Shown here: positions 23,436-30,954 of the stretch, one piece after another | Layout of the letters: the number at the start of each line of letters is the position of its first letter | Position numbering within the stretch: position 1 is the first letter of the stretch | From: Flavobacteriaceae bacterium | GTDB lineage: Bacteria > Bacteroidota > Bacteroidia > Flavobacteriales > Flavobacteriaceae | Assembly: GCA_002690085.1 (NCBI GenBank) | Contig: NZDM01000076.1 | Span: 1 to 32,351, forward strand | Reading direction: 5' to 3' | Length of the DNA stretch: 32,351 nucleotides | Translations under genes and position numbers: made by a program | The notes under the pieces: generated by a model | Told to the model about the DNA's origin: nothing | The model's input: only the letters and a program-made list of their open reading frames with translations | Database searches by the model: none

Positions 23436-23945
23436 TTAACACTTCCAACGATTACCGCAGTTGACACATGTAACAAATGTTGTCATTGGCTCATCCGCAG
23501 ATCTGGTTTGTAGCTGATAATAACTACATTTATTCGATTTACATTTTCTACATGTAAACATATCTGTATTACCATCAAGCTTAGGAGCGTATCGATTCTC
23601 ATCCTTTTCCTTTTTCTCTTGAATTAATTTTTCCCATTTTTCAGGAGCAATTTCCTGGTGTGTCATTTGTCCAAGTTCATGCGGTTTTATCTCTTTATTC
23701 ATGATTCTTGCCACTGTATCTTTATTTCTAAGATTCACCCAAATCATTCTGAATCGATCAACATAGATTTGAACAAAGTACACATTTTCCCATTTTTTAA
23801 CAACATTTTTATTATCTGCTTCTCGAATAGACCAATTAAATATGCCTTTTTCCAAATTACTAGCATAATGTTTTTGTGGCAATACCTTTGCTATTTCATT
23901 TCTGACACCCTGTCTAAACTTTGTAGAATCAGTAATCTTGCGCAT
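23436..23945 (-). CDS. Transcription elongation factor TFIIS
   Basis: A 169-residue TFIIS. The central domain that binds polymerase spans about residues 1-110 (FRQGVRNEIAKVL near the start, NKEIKPHELGQMTHQEIAPEKW). The C-terminal zinc ribbon has CRKCKSNKCSYYQLQTRSAD and CVNCGNRWKC. The RSADEPMT loop contains the Asp-Glu pair that enters the polymerase active site and stimulates transcript cleavage. It lacks the N-terminal LW domain of cellular TFIIS, as usual in giant viruses. An in-frame ATG exists at 23969, only 13 nt from the early box; the ATG at 23945 gives the standard 37-nt spacing and is preceded by ATTATATCATCACA. Confidence 0.93.
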   Translation of the reverse strand: MRKITDSTKFRQGVRNEIAKVLPQKHYASNLEKGIFNWSIREADNKNVVKKWENVYFVQIYVDRFRMIWVNLRNKDTVARIMNKEIKPHELGQMTHQEIAPEKWEKLIQEKKEKDENRYAPKLDGNTDMFTCRKCKSNKCSYYQLQTRSADEPMTTFVTCVNCGNRWKC

Positions 23946-23982
23946 TGTGATGATATAATGTGGTAGCAAACTTTATATCATT

Positions 23983-23990
23983 TCAATTTT
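23983..23990 (-). promoter_or_regulatory. Early promoter box AAAATTGA for TFIIS
   Basis: An exact octamer on the minus strand, 37 nt before the ATG at 23945 and 9 nt past the stop of the upstream minus-strand gene. Confidence 0.8.
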
Positions 23991-23999
23991 CCCTTTATC

Positions 24000-24614
24000 T
24001 TAATCCTCATCTGAATAATAATATTCCTCTTCTTCTAGTTCAGAACCACCACTAATATCATCTTCTGCCTCAGAATCAAGATCATCTTCCACCTCTTCTT
24101 CATCGTACTCTTCATCTTCTTCACTTTCTAGATCGTCATCGCTTTCTTCATCTCCATCTACAACAAATCCATCTTTCAAATATCCATTTTTTGTCTTCTT
24201 TTCTGCTGGCACTGAATCAAGCTCATCTTCACTATATTCTGCTTCAGAATCCGGATCATCAATATCTTCAAAACCGCCAAAAAGATGTTCATATACCTTT
24301 TTCCATGTTTCATCTGACAGATCACAAAACTCATCTTTATCATCAAATGCAACAATTGCAAGCGAACCAAAATAAAGTGCTGTATCAATAGGCGGTGGCA
24401 ATTCATATTTATTTTCTGTACCCGCTTTACCGCTATCACGTGACCAAACTTCGACAGCGTGAATATTAAACTTATTAATTGAAAATCTATTTCTCATTTC
24501 AAATCCATCGGATTTACGAAACCCACATTTTTTATAAATTGTCTCACGTGTGAGATCCTTAGCCTTGGTTGATTTAATAGAAGCGTTTTTGTCTACGATG
24601 ATAATGCTGGTCAT
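24000..24614 (-). CDS. Unknown protein with long acidic tail
   Basis: A 204-residue protein. The first ~115 residues look globular: MTSIIIVDKNASIKSTKAKD, then CGFRKSDGFEMRN, HAVEVWSRDSGKAG and TALYFGSLAIVAFDD. The rest is a very acidic tail with runs of Asp, Glu, Ser and Tyr, ending EEEEYYYSDED. The globular part has an alternating pattern suggesting a small alpha/beta fold, but I do not recognise it. It is upstream of TFIIS on the same strand and divergent from the gene at 24677, with 62 nt between them and no exact early box. The acidic tail parallels that of RPB6; an acidic chaperone or transcription-related role is only a guess. Confidence 0.7.
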   Translation of the reverse strand: MTSIIIVDKNASIKSTKAKDLTRETIYKKCGFRKSDGFEMRNRFSINKFNIHAVEVWSRDSGKAGTENKYELPPPIDTALYFGSLAIVAFDDKDEFCDLSDETWKKVYEHLFGGFEDIDDPDSEAEYSEDELDSVPAEKKTKNGYLKDGFVVDGDEESDDDLESEEDEEYDEEEVEDDLDSEAEDDISGGSELEEEEYYYSDED

Positions 24615-24676
24615 TATTGTTAGAGAATGATATCTGAATCGGTTTAAATGGTTTAGGCTTATAGATATAACAGAGA

Positions 24677-25111
24677 ATGCCAGCTTACTACTTAGATAAA
24701 GTCAATCTGTCTTCGTATAATGAAGAAACGTTGAAGGGTTTTGAACAAGTTTCAATACAAAAAAACTCACTTTTTTATACACAACACGGAATATTTACTG
24801 TCAAAAATGGTAAACTATACAGAATTAATGTTATACATAATGATGTTCAAAGACATGCATATAGGGACATTGAAATCGTTGTCGATAATAGCACAGAACA
24901 ACTTATACCAGTCTCATCTCAGATTCCAAATGATTATTATGTAAAAAGAATAGATGTCGTAAATTATAAGATTCCAGGAAATAATCATGCATACCTAGTA
25001 GTAACATATGAGAAAGATAACGTAATTGATGCATTTTTTAAAAGCGATCTTGATTTTAAAAGTCCTATGCTGCATTCTACAATTGATACGTTTTTATCCA
25101 ACCTTAACTAA
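24677..25111 (+). CDS. Unknown 144-residue protein
   Basis: A protein of 144 residues starting MPAYYLDKVNLSSYNEETLK. It is rich in beta-prone segments (NSLFYTQHGIFTVKNGKLYR, YLVVTYEKDNVIDAFFKSD) with no cysteines, membrane helix or known motif. Probably a compact soluble beta-rich domain. It is 18 nt before the small membrane-protein gene at 25130 and likely in the same transcription group. The ATG is preceded by TATAGATATAACAGAG. I do not recognise the family. Confidence 0.7.
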   Translation: MPAYYLDKVNLSSYNEETLKGFEQVSIQKNSLFYTQHGIFTVKNGKLYRINVIHNDVQRHAYRDIEIVVDNSTEQLIPVSSQIPNDYYVKRIDVVNYKIPGNNHAYLVVTYEKDNVIDAFFKSDLDFKSPMLHSTIDTFLSNLN

Positions 25112-25129
25112 TGTTTCAATATATTAGTA

Positions 25130-25441
25130 ATGATTGGCTGGACCCTACAATGGACTATTATATCTTTAATATTGATTATGCTTGTCCACTACCTTTATTC
25201 ATTCTTTATTAATACCCTTACTGTTCCAAAAGTACGTGATTTAATAAATAAACCAACCGAAAGATATAACGAAATATTATCACGTGACAATACTAAAATA
25301 GCAGATACTCAAGATGTCGTAGATACATCTGAAATGCAAGCTGAATTACGCGACTTTCTAAACAACATTAAGAAAGGAGATGCTTCTGAACAAAATAAAA
25401 TTGTATCTGCGAATGAAGCTGAAAGCTTCTCCACATTCTAA
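25130..25441 (+). CDS. Small N-terminally anchored membrane protein
   Basis: A 103-residue protein. One membrane helix at about residues 8-30 (WTIISLILIMLVHYLYSFF) is followed by a polar, charged region (VPKVRDLINKPTERYNEIL) and a helical stretch with AELRDFLNNIKKG. The tail ends in ESFSTF. There are no cysteines. It resembles small giant-virus virion membrane proteins in size and layout. The ATG follows a TATATTAGTA element. Function unknown. Confidence 0.7.
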   Translation: MIGWTLQWTIISLILIMLVHYLYSFFINTLTVPKVRDLINKPTERYNEILSRDNTKIADTQDVVDTSEMQAELRDFLNNIKKGDASEQNKIVSANEAESFSTF

Positions 25442-25486
25442 CTTAAAATGGATTAAAGAAAAACATGTAACTATAATATTACTGTT

Positions 25487-26467
25487 ATGAGTACAACTAC
25501 TCTTAAGGCAAGATTCCCTGATATAGAACTTTCATATGGAGGACTTCTTCATAAGAAGGTTCAATGTAATATGTACCAAGTACTTCCAAAGGGAAAGAAG
25601 TGCATTCTATGGTACACATATGATGATTGTGAAAATATTTGTTACATGTTATCATTTGGAAGAAATGGCTCAATTAATCAAATAACTAAAATTATTACCA
25701 GTTTTTCATCAGAACTTTGCTATGGAAAAGGTACTATTTTATCAGGTGTAATTTTTAGTACAAACAATATATCATGTTACACCGTACTGGATATTCATTA
25801 TTATAAGGGTCAAGATATTTCAAAATCAAGGTATATTCATAAATATCAATATATTAAAGCTCTTCTCAGTAATGAAACAAATAATGATGTATTTTTGAAA
25901 GACCAAGTGATAGTTGCTTCTCCAATATTGGTTGAGACATTTAAAGAAGCAATTGATCATGCAAGATCACTACCTTATGATGTTTATGGTATAGGCTGTA
26001 TTCAACTTTCATATAGTAAGTGTAAAGGTGTTATTCAATATACTGATAAGTCTGATCCTATAGCATATTTCAGAGTGAAACCTCAAATTAGATGTGATAT
26101 TTATAGTCTACTTGTTTCTGATGATAAAAAACCACATGGCATTGCAGCAATTACTGATTATAAAAGCAGTGTTATGATGAATAGTTTATTTAGAAATATA
26201 AAAGAAAATCGAAATCTTGATTTACTGGAAGAAAGTGATGATGAAGAAGAGTTTGAAGATATAAGTGAAGACAAATATGTTGATCTTAAAAAATCGTTTG
26301 TAATGAAGTGCGTTTTTGTACCAAGGTTTAGAAAATGGAAACCACTTGAAGTAATTAAAAATGGTAAAGCATCTAGTAAAAAGGATATCATAATGCTTGA
26401 GAAAAAATCACAGGATAATATATATGTCAAGCGATCTAGCTCCCGCAGATTTCGTAAATCCAAATAA
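25487..26467 (+). CDS. Unknown protein, possible snurportin/guanylyltransferase-like fold
   Basis: A 326-residue protein. Residues about 28-135 show a strand-rich pattern: a KGKKCILWYTYDD segment, then CYMLSFGRNG, a SSELCYGKGTILSGVIFS region and a YTVLDIHYYKGQDIS strand. By eye this order (KGK, G-x-G-turn, TVLD-hydrophobic-x-G) resembles the cap-binding domain of snurportin-1, which has the mRNA guanylyltransferase fold. The catalytic Lys motif KxDG is not obvious, so activity as a capping enzyme is unlikely. An acidic patch (EESDDEEEFED) lies near 245 and a basic C-terminus near 315. The last 44 nt overlap the next gene in another frame. The fold assignment is a weak inference. Confidence 0.6.
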   Translation: MSTTTLKARFPDIELSYGGLLHKKVQCNMYQVLPKGKKCILWYTYDDCENICYMLSFGRNGSINQITKIITSFSSELCYGKGTILSGVIFSTNNISCYTVLDIHYYKGQDISKSRYIHKYQYIKALLSNETNNDVFLKDQVIVASPILVETFKEAIDHARSLPYDVYGIGCIQLSYSKCKGVIQYTDKSDPIAYFRVKPQIRCDIYSLLVSDDKKPHGIAAITDYKSSVMMNSLFRNIKENRNLDLLEESDDEEEFEDISEDKYVDLKKSFVMKCVFVPRFRKWKPLEVIKNGKASSKKDIIMLEKKSQDNIYVKRSSSRRFRKSK

Positions 26468-27563
26468 TGTAGTAGGTGCGTATTCTGCAAGTGCAGCTGC
26501 CACTGAAACTACACCCAATTTTGAAGGAGTTACTAATAGATTTTCAAATAATTTAATCTATTCTGGTTCAAATACTTTTGGTGGTACATCATCTAATGTA
26601 AAAGCAGCCAAAGGAAAGTTTGTTAGACTAACAGGAGGATCACGCCGTAAGAGAAAAGGTGGTGAGGGTGATTCCACCGACAGTCCGAAATCCGATAAAC
26701 CCATTACTAATGAAGATTTAGATGAGGGCGTCCCTAAGAATGATTTTGGAGAGGCTTGTGAGTTTTGTAAGGGTAATGATACTAGCGATCAGATAGATCC
26801 AAGTCTACTTTGTAAAGAGTGTAAGAAAGTACATGAACATTATGACCCCAGGAACAAAGATGGGTTCAAACGACGATATGGCGGTGGCAAAAATGTTTTC
26901 GCACGTAATAATAAGATGAACGGAGGCAATAGACTCGGAATGGATTTAGAAAACACAAGTGCGTCTGTTGGTACAGTTGGTGCCGGTCACCCCGGTCATA
27001 AAGCTGTTGACCAATCTGCACCAAGGCAAAATCAGCCTTCTAATAAGGTACCGGCATCTTCTTTAACAGGAGGTAAGCGCCGTAGAAGAACTAGAAATAA
27101 AAGATCGCGTAAAATGAAAACTAAGCGTCATCATCGTAGATCTAAAGGCCGTAAGAGCCGTAGAAATAAACGTCGAACTCGCCGAGGAAGAAAAATGCGC
27201 GGCGGAACTTTAGAAGATGGATGTGGTTGTTCAGGAGGTGGTTCCAGAAAGAAACGCTCTTATAAAAAAAAATCACACAAGCGAGGAGGAGGTGGTTGTC
27301 CTTCTCATACTAAGAAAAACAAGCGAGGAGGAGGCGGTTGTCCTTCTCATACCAAGAAAAATAAAAAAGGAGGAGGAAACTGCAATAGTTGCTCTTGCCC
27401 ATCCAAACCAATGACTGGAGGTGCTAATCAGCCTTTTAGCAATGAGCCTTTATCATTTGGATATAGTTTTAATGGAGCACCTATTAATCCTAATAATTCA
27501 GCTTTAGCAAGTCCAATGCCCTACAAACCATACTTTGCTTGTGAAAAAGTAGCAAGAAATTAA
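26424..27563 (+). CDS. Second basic core-type protein with multiple GG cleavage-like sites and Gly/Cys repeats
   Basis: A 379-residue protein. Five sites fit the (M/I/L)-x-G-G|x rule of adenovirus protease: LTGG at 69-72, MNGG at 165-168, LTGG at 214-217, MRGG at 258-261 and MTGG at 330-333. The 44 residues between the third and fourth are almost all Arg/Lys and would be released as a protamine-like peptide. Between the first two lies a small zinc-type element (CEFCKG, then LLCKECKK). After the fourth come Gly/Cys-rich repeats (KRGGGGCPSHTKKN) encoded by 42-bp units. The start at 26424 lies inside the end of the previous gene and follows GATAATATAT; an upstream in-frame ATG (26397) gives nine more residues. 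Probably a DNA- or RNA-condensing virion core protein. Confidence 0.75.
   Translation: MSSDLAPADFVNPNNVVGAYSASAAATETTPNFEGVTNRFSNNLIYSGSNTFGGTSSNVKAAKGKFVRLTGGSRRKRKGGEGDSTDSPKSDKPITNEDLDEGVPKNDFGEACEFCKGNDTSDQIDPSLLCKECKKVHEHYDPRNKDGFKRRYGGGKNVFARNNKMNGGNRLGMDLENTSASVGTVGAGHPGHKAVDQSAPRQNQPSNKVPASSLTGGKRRRRTRNKRSRKMKTKRHHRRSKGRKSRRNKRRTRRGRKMRGGTLEDGCGCSGGGSRKKRSYKKKSHKRGGGGCPSHTKKNKRGGGGCPSHTKKNKKGGGNCNSCSCPSKPMTGGANQPFSNEPLSFGYSFNGAPINPNNSALASPMPYKPYFACEKVARN
27279..27383 (+). repeat. 42-bp tandem repeat (Gly/Cys repeats)
   Basis: Two full 42-bp units (27279-27320, 27321-27362) and a partial, diverged third (27363-27383) encode KRGGGGCPSHTKKN. The two full units differ at only a few bases. 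Confidence 0.9.
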
Positions 27564-27565
27564 AT

Positions 27566-27595
27566 CATATAATATACATTTTCAATTATTATATG
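27566..27595. terminator. Bidirectional hairpin between convergent genes
   Basis: A perfect 9-bp inverted repeat (CATATAATA / TATTATATG) with a 12-nt loop between the basic core-type gene and the helicase gene, which end facing each other. Confidence 0.65.
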
Positions 27596-27596
27596 G

Positions 27597-29051
27597 TTAT
27601 GAATCTAATGATAATAAACATACTCCAATTTCAGGAACCTCAACCTCTAGATTCTTTTTTTTAGATCTTCGTCCTTTTTTCATTTCTTCCCACTCATTAT
27701 TCATATATTTACTACTATCACTTGTAAGCACAGTATAATTATTCTTTTTGTAAAATGCTGCTCTTTTTTTGAACTGCCTTTTAAATAAATCATGTGTATC
27801 AACTATATCAATTACTAGAGGCCTTTCTCTTTTTACACGAAGAATACGACCAACTGCTTGTGTAATATCTGTTCTAGGAGTTACAAGCATCAATGTTGTC
27901 AAAGACTTTATATCTAACCCTTCTGCTGCCATTGCATAAGTAGCTACGATAACTTGTTTATTTTCACTTTCATTAAGATCTGCCTCTTTCATACCCCCTA
28001 TATAATAGCCAACTGTAAACCATCTTCTATGACTTATAGCATCATAGATATACTTTAGTATGCTTTTATTTTGACCAAGAATCATAATTTGCTGCTTAGG
28101 ATAGTCTTCCATTTCTTTCTTTATAACTTTGAGGATGAACTCAGTTCTGTGGTTGTAGTCACAAAGCTTAGTGATCATCGTACTGTACTGTGGATTACCT
28201 CTATAATCATAGACTACTTCTTCAAAGTCGCTATCGTTTGACTTGTATGTGATTGCCTTCACTAAAACATTATCCTCACTTTCTCTCTTCATCGCATAGA
28301 CAATATCACCGAGGAACATCTTGAAAACGTGCGTTAGGCCATCTTTTCTATCCATCGTTGCACTTAGCCCCAGAGTGTATGGAGTAACAATTTTTGTTAG
28401 TGAACGACTGAACACTTCTGACGAGATGTGGTGACATTCATCAACAATAGTCAACCCAAATGAATCGAACATTGTCGATGGATAGTCTTTCATAGACAAG
28501 GATTGAAGCATTCCAATAACAATGTCCTTGTCTTCAATATCAATAATCTGCCCTTGTATCCTACCAATTCTAGCATCAGGTGCAAACTCTTCAATTCTTT
28601 CAATCCATTGATTTAGCAAAAACCCCTTGTGGACTATTACCAAACATTTCTTTTTTAGTTTACATGCAATGTAAATACCCATTGCTGTTTTACCAAATCC
28701 ACAAGGAATATCCAGAAGACCTCCTCCTTTACCATGTTTTATTGAATTAAAGAATGCATCAACAACCTCGACTTGATATGGTCTAAGTTTACCATTGAAA
28801 ACCATGTTTGTATCATCTCCAGATGATATTCTAATTTCATCAGGTTCTCCAAAATGTTCATAACCGAAATACCTAGGCATATAGATTTTACTATGGCCTT
28901 CTTTGTAAACAGGAAATGGTTCTGGTTGTACTGGCGATTTAGGTATATATGGGGCAACAGTTAATGAATCTCTAATAAACTTAAGATCACTCGGCTCCAG
29001 ACATTCTTTATATATAGTGTAACCTTGTTTCCCAAAATATGTGGAAGTCAT
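27597..29051 (-). CDS. A18-like DNA helicase (SF2)
   Basis: A 484-residue superfamily 2 helicase of the XPB/poxvirus A18R type. Motif I GFGKT is near residue 120, motif II DECHH near 203, motif III LSATMDRKDG near 238, and motif VI QAVGRILRVKRE near 397. A Q-motif-like LRPYQVEVVDAF lies just before motif I. A18R in poxviruses is a DNA-dependent ATPase that releases transcripts and acts in late transcription; a similar role here is inferred. The C-terminus is basic (KKGRRSKKKN). The frame opens with a TTG at 29060; the first ATG is 29051, which gives a 40-nt spacing to the exact early box. Divergent from the gene at 29131. Confidence 0.92.
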   Translation of the reverse strand: MTSTYFGKQGYTIYKECLEPSDLKFIRDSLTVAPYIPKSPVQPEPFPVYKEGHSKIYMPRYFGYEHFGEPDEIRISSGDDTNMVFNGKLRPYQVEVVDAFFNSIKHGKGGGLLDIPCGFGKTAMGIYIACKLKKKCLVIVHKGFLLNQWIERIEEFAPDARIGRIQGQIIDIEDKDIVIGMLQSLSMKDYPSTMFDSFGLTIVDECHHISSEVFSRSLTKIVTPYTLGLSATMDRKDGLTHVFKMFLGDIVYAMKRESEDNVLVKAITYKSNDSDFEEVVYDYRGNPQYSTMITKLCDYNHRTEFILKVIKKEMEDYPKQQIMILGQNKSILKYIYDAISHRRWFTVGYYIGGMKEADLNESENKQVIVATYAMAAEGLDIKSLTTLMLVTPRTDITQAVGRILRVKRERPLVIDIVDTHDLFKRQFKKRAAFYKKNNYTVLTSDSSKYMNNEWEEMKKGRRSKKKNLEVEVPEIGVCLLSLDS

Positions 29052-29091
29052 GATACTCAATTATCAACCCATGCATTTAGGTTGGTTTCTT

Positions 29092-29099
29092 TCAATTTT
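29092..29099 (-). promoter_or_regulatory. Early promoter box AAAATTGA for the helicase
   Basis: An exact octamer on the minus strand, 40 nt before the ATG at 29051. Confidence 0.8.
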
Positions 29100-29130
29100 G
29101 CTCTATAAAATTATCTGAGTTAATCATATA

Positions 29131-29589
29131 ATGAAGTTCTTGAAAGATCTAATGAAAGCAGAGAAAAAGCATTCTTTGGTTCTGGAGTTACTATTTGTAA
29201 TCTATATTATGTTTGACATTGAAACTCCAGTTGAGTTAGCCAAACTGGTTGACAGCAGCATGGGAAACATTGTTGTTGTGCTTTTAGCACTTAGTATGTT
29301 TGCAGCCGCTGGTCCAATTGCTGGTATCTTAGCACTTCTTGCAGCTCATACTCTTATTAAGAGATCAAGCCTGCAAACTGGTGGCGTATTGATGCAAAGT
29401 GAGAATCATGCTGAAGAAATAAAAATGAAAATGTTGAAACAATACAATGATTTTCCTAAGACATTAGAAGAAGAAGTAGTGGCTGATATGGCTCCCATTG
29501 TTCGTAACGATGGCTCTCAAGGTGATTTTAAGCCAGTATTAAGTGATCTTCAGGATGCCGCCCCCATCGACTATGAAGGTGTAATATAA
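29131..29589 (+). CDS. Small membrane protein, unknown
   Basis: A 152-residue protein. It has a helical start (MKFLKDLMKAEKKHSLVLEL), a first hydrophobic stretch near 17-31, and a long hydrophobic region near 46-76 (IVVVLLALSMFAAAGPIAGI) that could form one or two helices. A polar, acidic C-terminal half follows, ending IDYEGVI. There are no cysteines. It resembles conserved small membrane proteins of Mimivirus relatives in layout, and is probably a virion membrane component; not recognised by name. Its last codons and the palindrome behind its stop are copied again at 30955-31004, between the two paralogues that follow. Confidence 0.75.
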   Translation: MKFLKDLMKAEKKHSLVLELLFVIYIMFDIETPVELAKLVDSSMGNIVVVLLALSMFAAAGPIAGILALLAAHTLIKRSSLQTGGVLMQSENHAEEIKMKMLKQYNDFPKTLEEEVVADMAPIVRNDGSQGDFKPVLSDLQDAAPIDYEGVI

Positions 29590-29621
29590 ATTATAATTTG
29601 ATAGTTTATTCAATTTATAAT
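29572..29621. repeat. 50-bp direct repeat, copy 1
   Basis: It covers the last five codons and stop of the gene at 29131 plus the palindrome behind it. It matches 30955-31004 at 48 of 50 positions. Confidence 0.9.
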
Positions 29622-29622
29622 T
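29589..29622. terminator. Bidirectional hairpin between the membrane gene and paralogue 1
   Basis: A 13-bp inverted repeat with one mismatch (AATTATAATTTGA / TCAATTTATAATT) and an 8-nt loop. It lies between two convergent stop codons and is part of the duplicated 50-bp segment. Confidence 0.6.
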
Positions 29623-30929
29623 CATTTTTTTGCGAGAACGCCATAATTGTGGATAGACATGTCCGCAGACGGTGTGCAGGCAAAAAAGTTCCCATCGATT
29701 TTATAGGTCGGGATTTCAAGACTCTTTTGAAGTTGACTTGCAAGATCCAACATATCTACATCGGAAGCATCAACTCCATATTGATTCCACGACAAAATCC
29801 CCACATTTTTAAACTCGTTCTCGGGAGGTGTTTGGAAAAGTGTGGACCACATTGTATTTGGTGCAGTGTTGTATGGGTATGCGCCGCTGTCGGGCCCATA
29901 ATAATGCCGTTGGACTTGTATCCATTTTGAAATCGGTAAGACGGAAGCACTGCTTTTCAGGTAGAAAGTAAACTTAATCCAAAAAGTTCCTGAAGTTCCT
30001 GATTCTTTGTCCCCTTTAAATATACTAAACGTTCGTGCGGTATTTTTCGTAGAGTTTAAAAACCCGCAATATCCTGCATCAACTTCGTTTGTAGGGGCTA
30101 CCACCCCGATGCCCGAGAACTCACCACCGAGAGTACTTTGCGCTGTACCAGATACTTGAGTACCATTAATTGCTATTCCCAAATGCCATACTTCATTATC
30201 TTCAATTGAGTTGTACGACAAGCCTTTCATGTCAAATGGAGTGATCCCGTAAGATAATGCTAACAATACTTTGTTATCAGTTAAATCTAAGCGTTTCCCA
30301 AAACCTGCATTTTCAAGCGCTTCAATGGTTGCAGTTGTCGCAGTTCCTACTATATGTCTTTGTTCTAAAAGGAGACTTGCACCATTAGCACTTGTCATCA
30401 TAGCAGCACCATAAAACTCTAAAGAGTTAAGTACATCAATAGCTTCTCTTACTTGTGGGTCAGAGATACCATTATAATTATTTTTAGCATTGTGTTCATT
30501 AGTAAAAGATGCATAATGTCGTATATCTGGGTAGTTATGGAGATGCGACTTATATTTATTCAAATCTGCTTGGACTGTTTCATATATACCTACAAGCACA
30601 ACATTTAATCCTTTGAAGTAATTTTGTAAAATTGCATATGCTTGCCCTGTTGTCATACCTGTAGCTGCACCAGGACAAGGTTCTTTAACACCGTCAGCAG
30701 TAGTTGCAAACATGTTTGATATTCTTCCTACACCTCCCAATTGATTCATGCAAAATACCACATTACGATTATCGCCTCCGGCACGAGTATTAATCAAGCG
30801 AGCATTTCTAGCATGACCTACGCTAGGCCAAAGCCCTTGCCATTTACCGTTACCATTACCAGGGCTGTTTTTGTTTGCACCATAATTATATCCAGAAGAT
30901 CCTGCATACATTGATCTTGCTTTTGACAT
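29622..30929 (-). CDS. Constant-N-terminus family protein, paralogue 1
   Basis: A 435-residue protein. Residues 1-75 (MSKARSMYAGSS to SNMFA) are identical to those encoded at 26-250, although the DNA differs at 13 of 225 positions. The remaining 360 residues are unrelated to those of the gene at 31007. They include a helical part (EAIDVLNSLEFYGAAMMTS), a segment with EVWHLGIAINGTQVSG typical of a beta-sandwich (lectin or SPRY-like in look only), and WIKFTFYLKSS. No signal peptide, membrane helix or known motif is seen. A fixed attachment module with a variable functional part is plausible. The ATG follows ATATAGTATACA. Confidence 0.8.
   Translation of the reverse strand: MSKARSMYAGSSGYNYGANKNSPGNGNGKWQGLWPSVGHARNARLINTRAGGDNRNVVFCMNQLGGVGRISNMFATTADGVKEPCPGAATGMTTGQAYAILQNYFKGLNVVLVGIYETVQADLNKYKSHLHNYPDIRHYASFTNEHNAKNNYNGISDPQVREAIDVLNSLEFYGAAMMTSANGASLLLEQRHIVGTATTATIEALENAGFGKRLDLTDNKVLLALSYGITPFDMKGLSYNSIEDNEVWHLGIAINGTQVSGTAQSTLGGEFSGIGVVAPTNEVDAGYCGFLNSTKNTARTFSIFKGDKESGTSGTFWIKFTFYLKSSASVLPISKWIQVQRHYYGPDSGAYPYNTAPNTMWSTLFQTPPENEFKNVGILSWNQYGVDASDVDMLDLASQLQKSLEIPTYKIDGNFFACTPSADMSIHNYGVLAKK
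30705..30929 (-). repeat. Constant N-terminal module of paralogue 1
   Basis: 225 bp matching 26-250 with 13 substitutions counted by eye, all silent. The similarity stops sharply after residue 75. Confidence 0.9.
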
Positions 30930-30954
30930 TGTATACTATATTGTAATATATTGT

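Noticed and set aside
29598..29930. Plus-strand ORF of 110 codons
   Set aside because: It lies opposite the 435-residue paralogue 1, starts inside the terminator palindrome and has no recognisable protein pattern; it is an antisense shadow.
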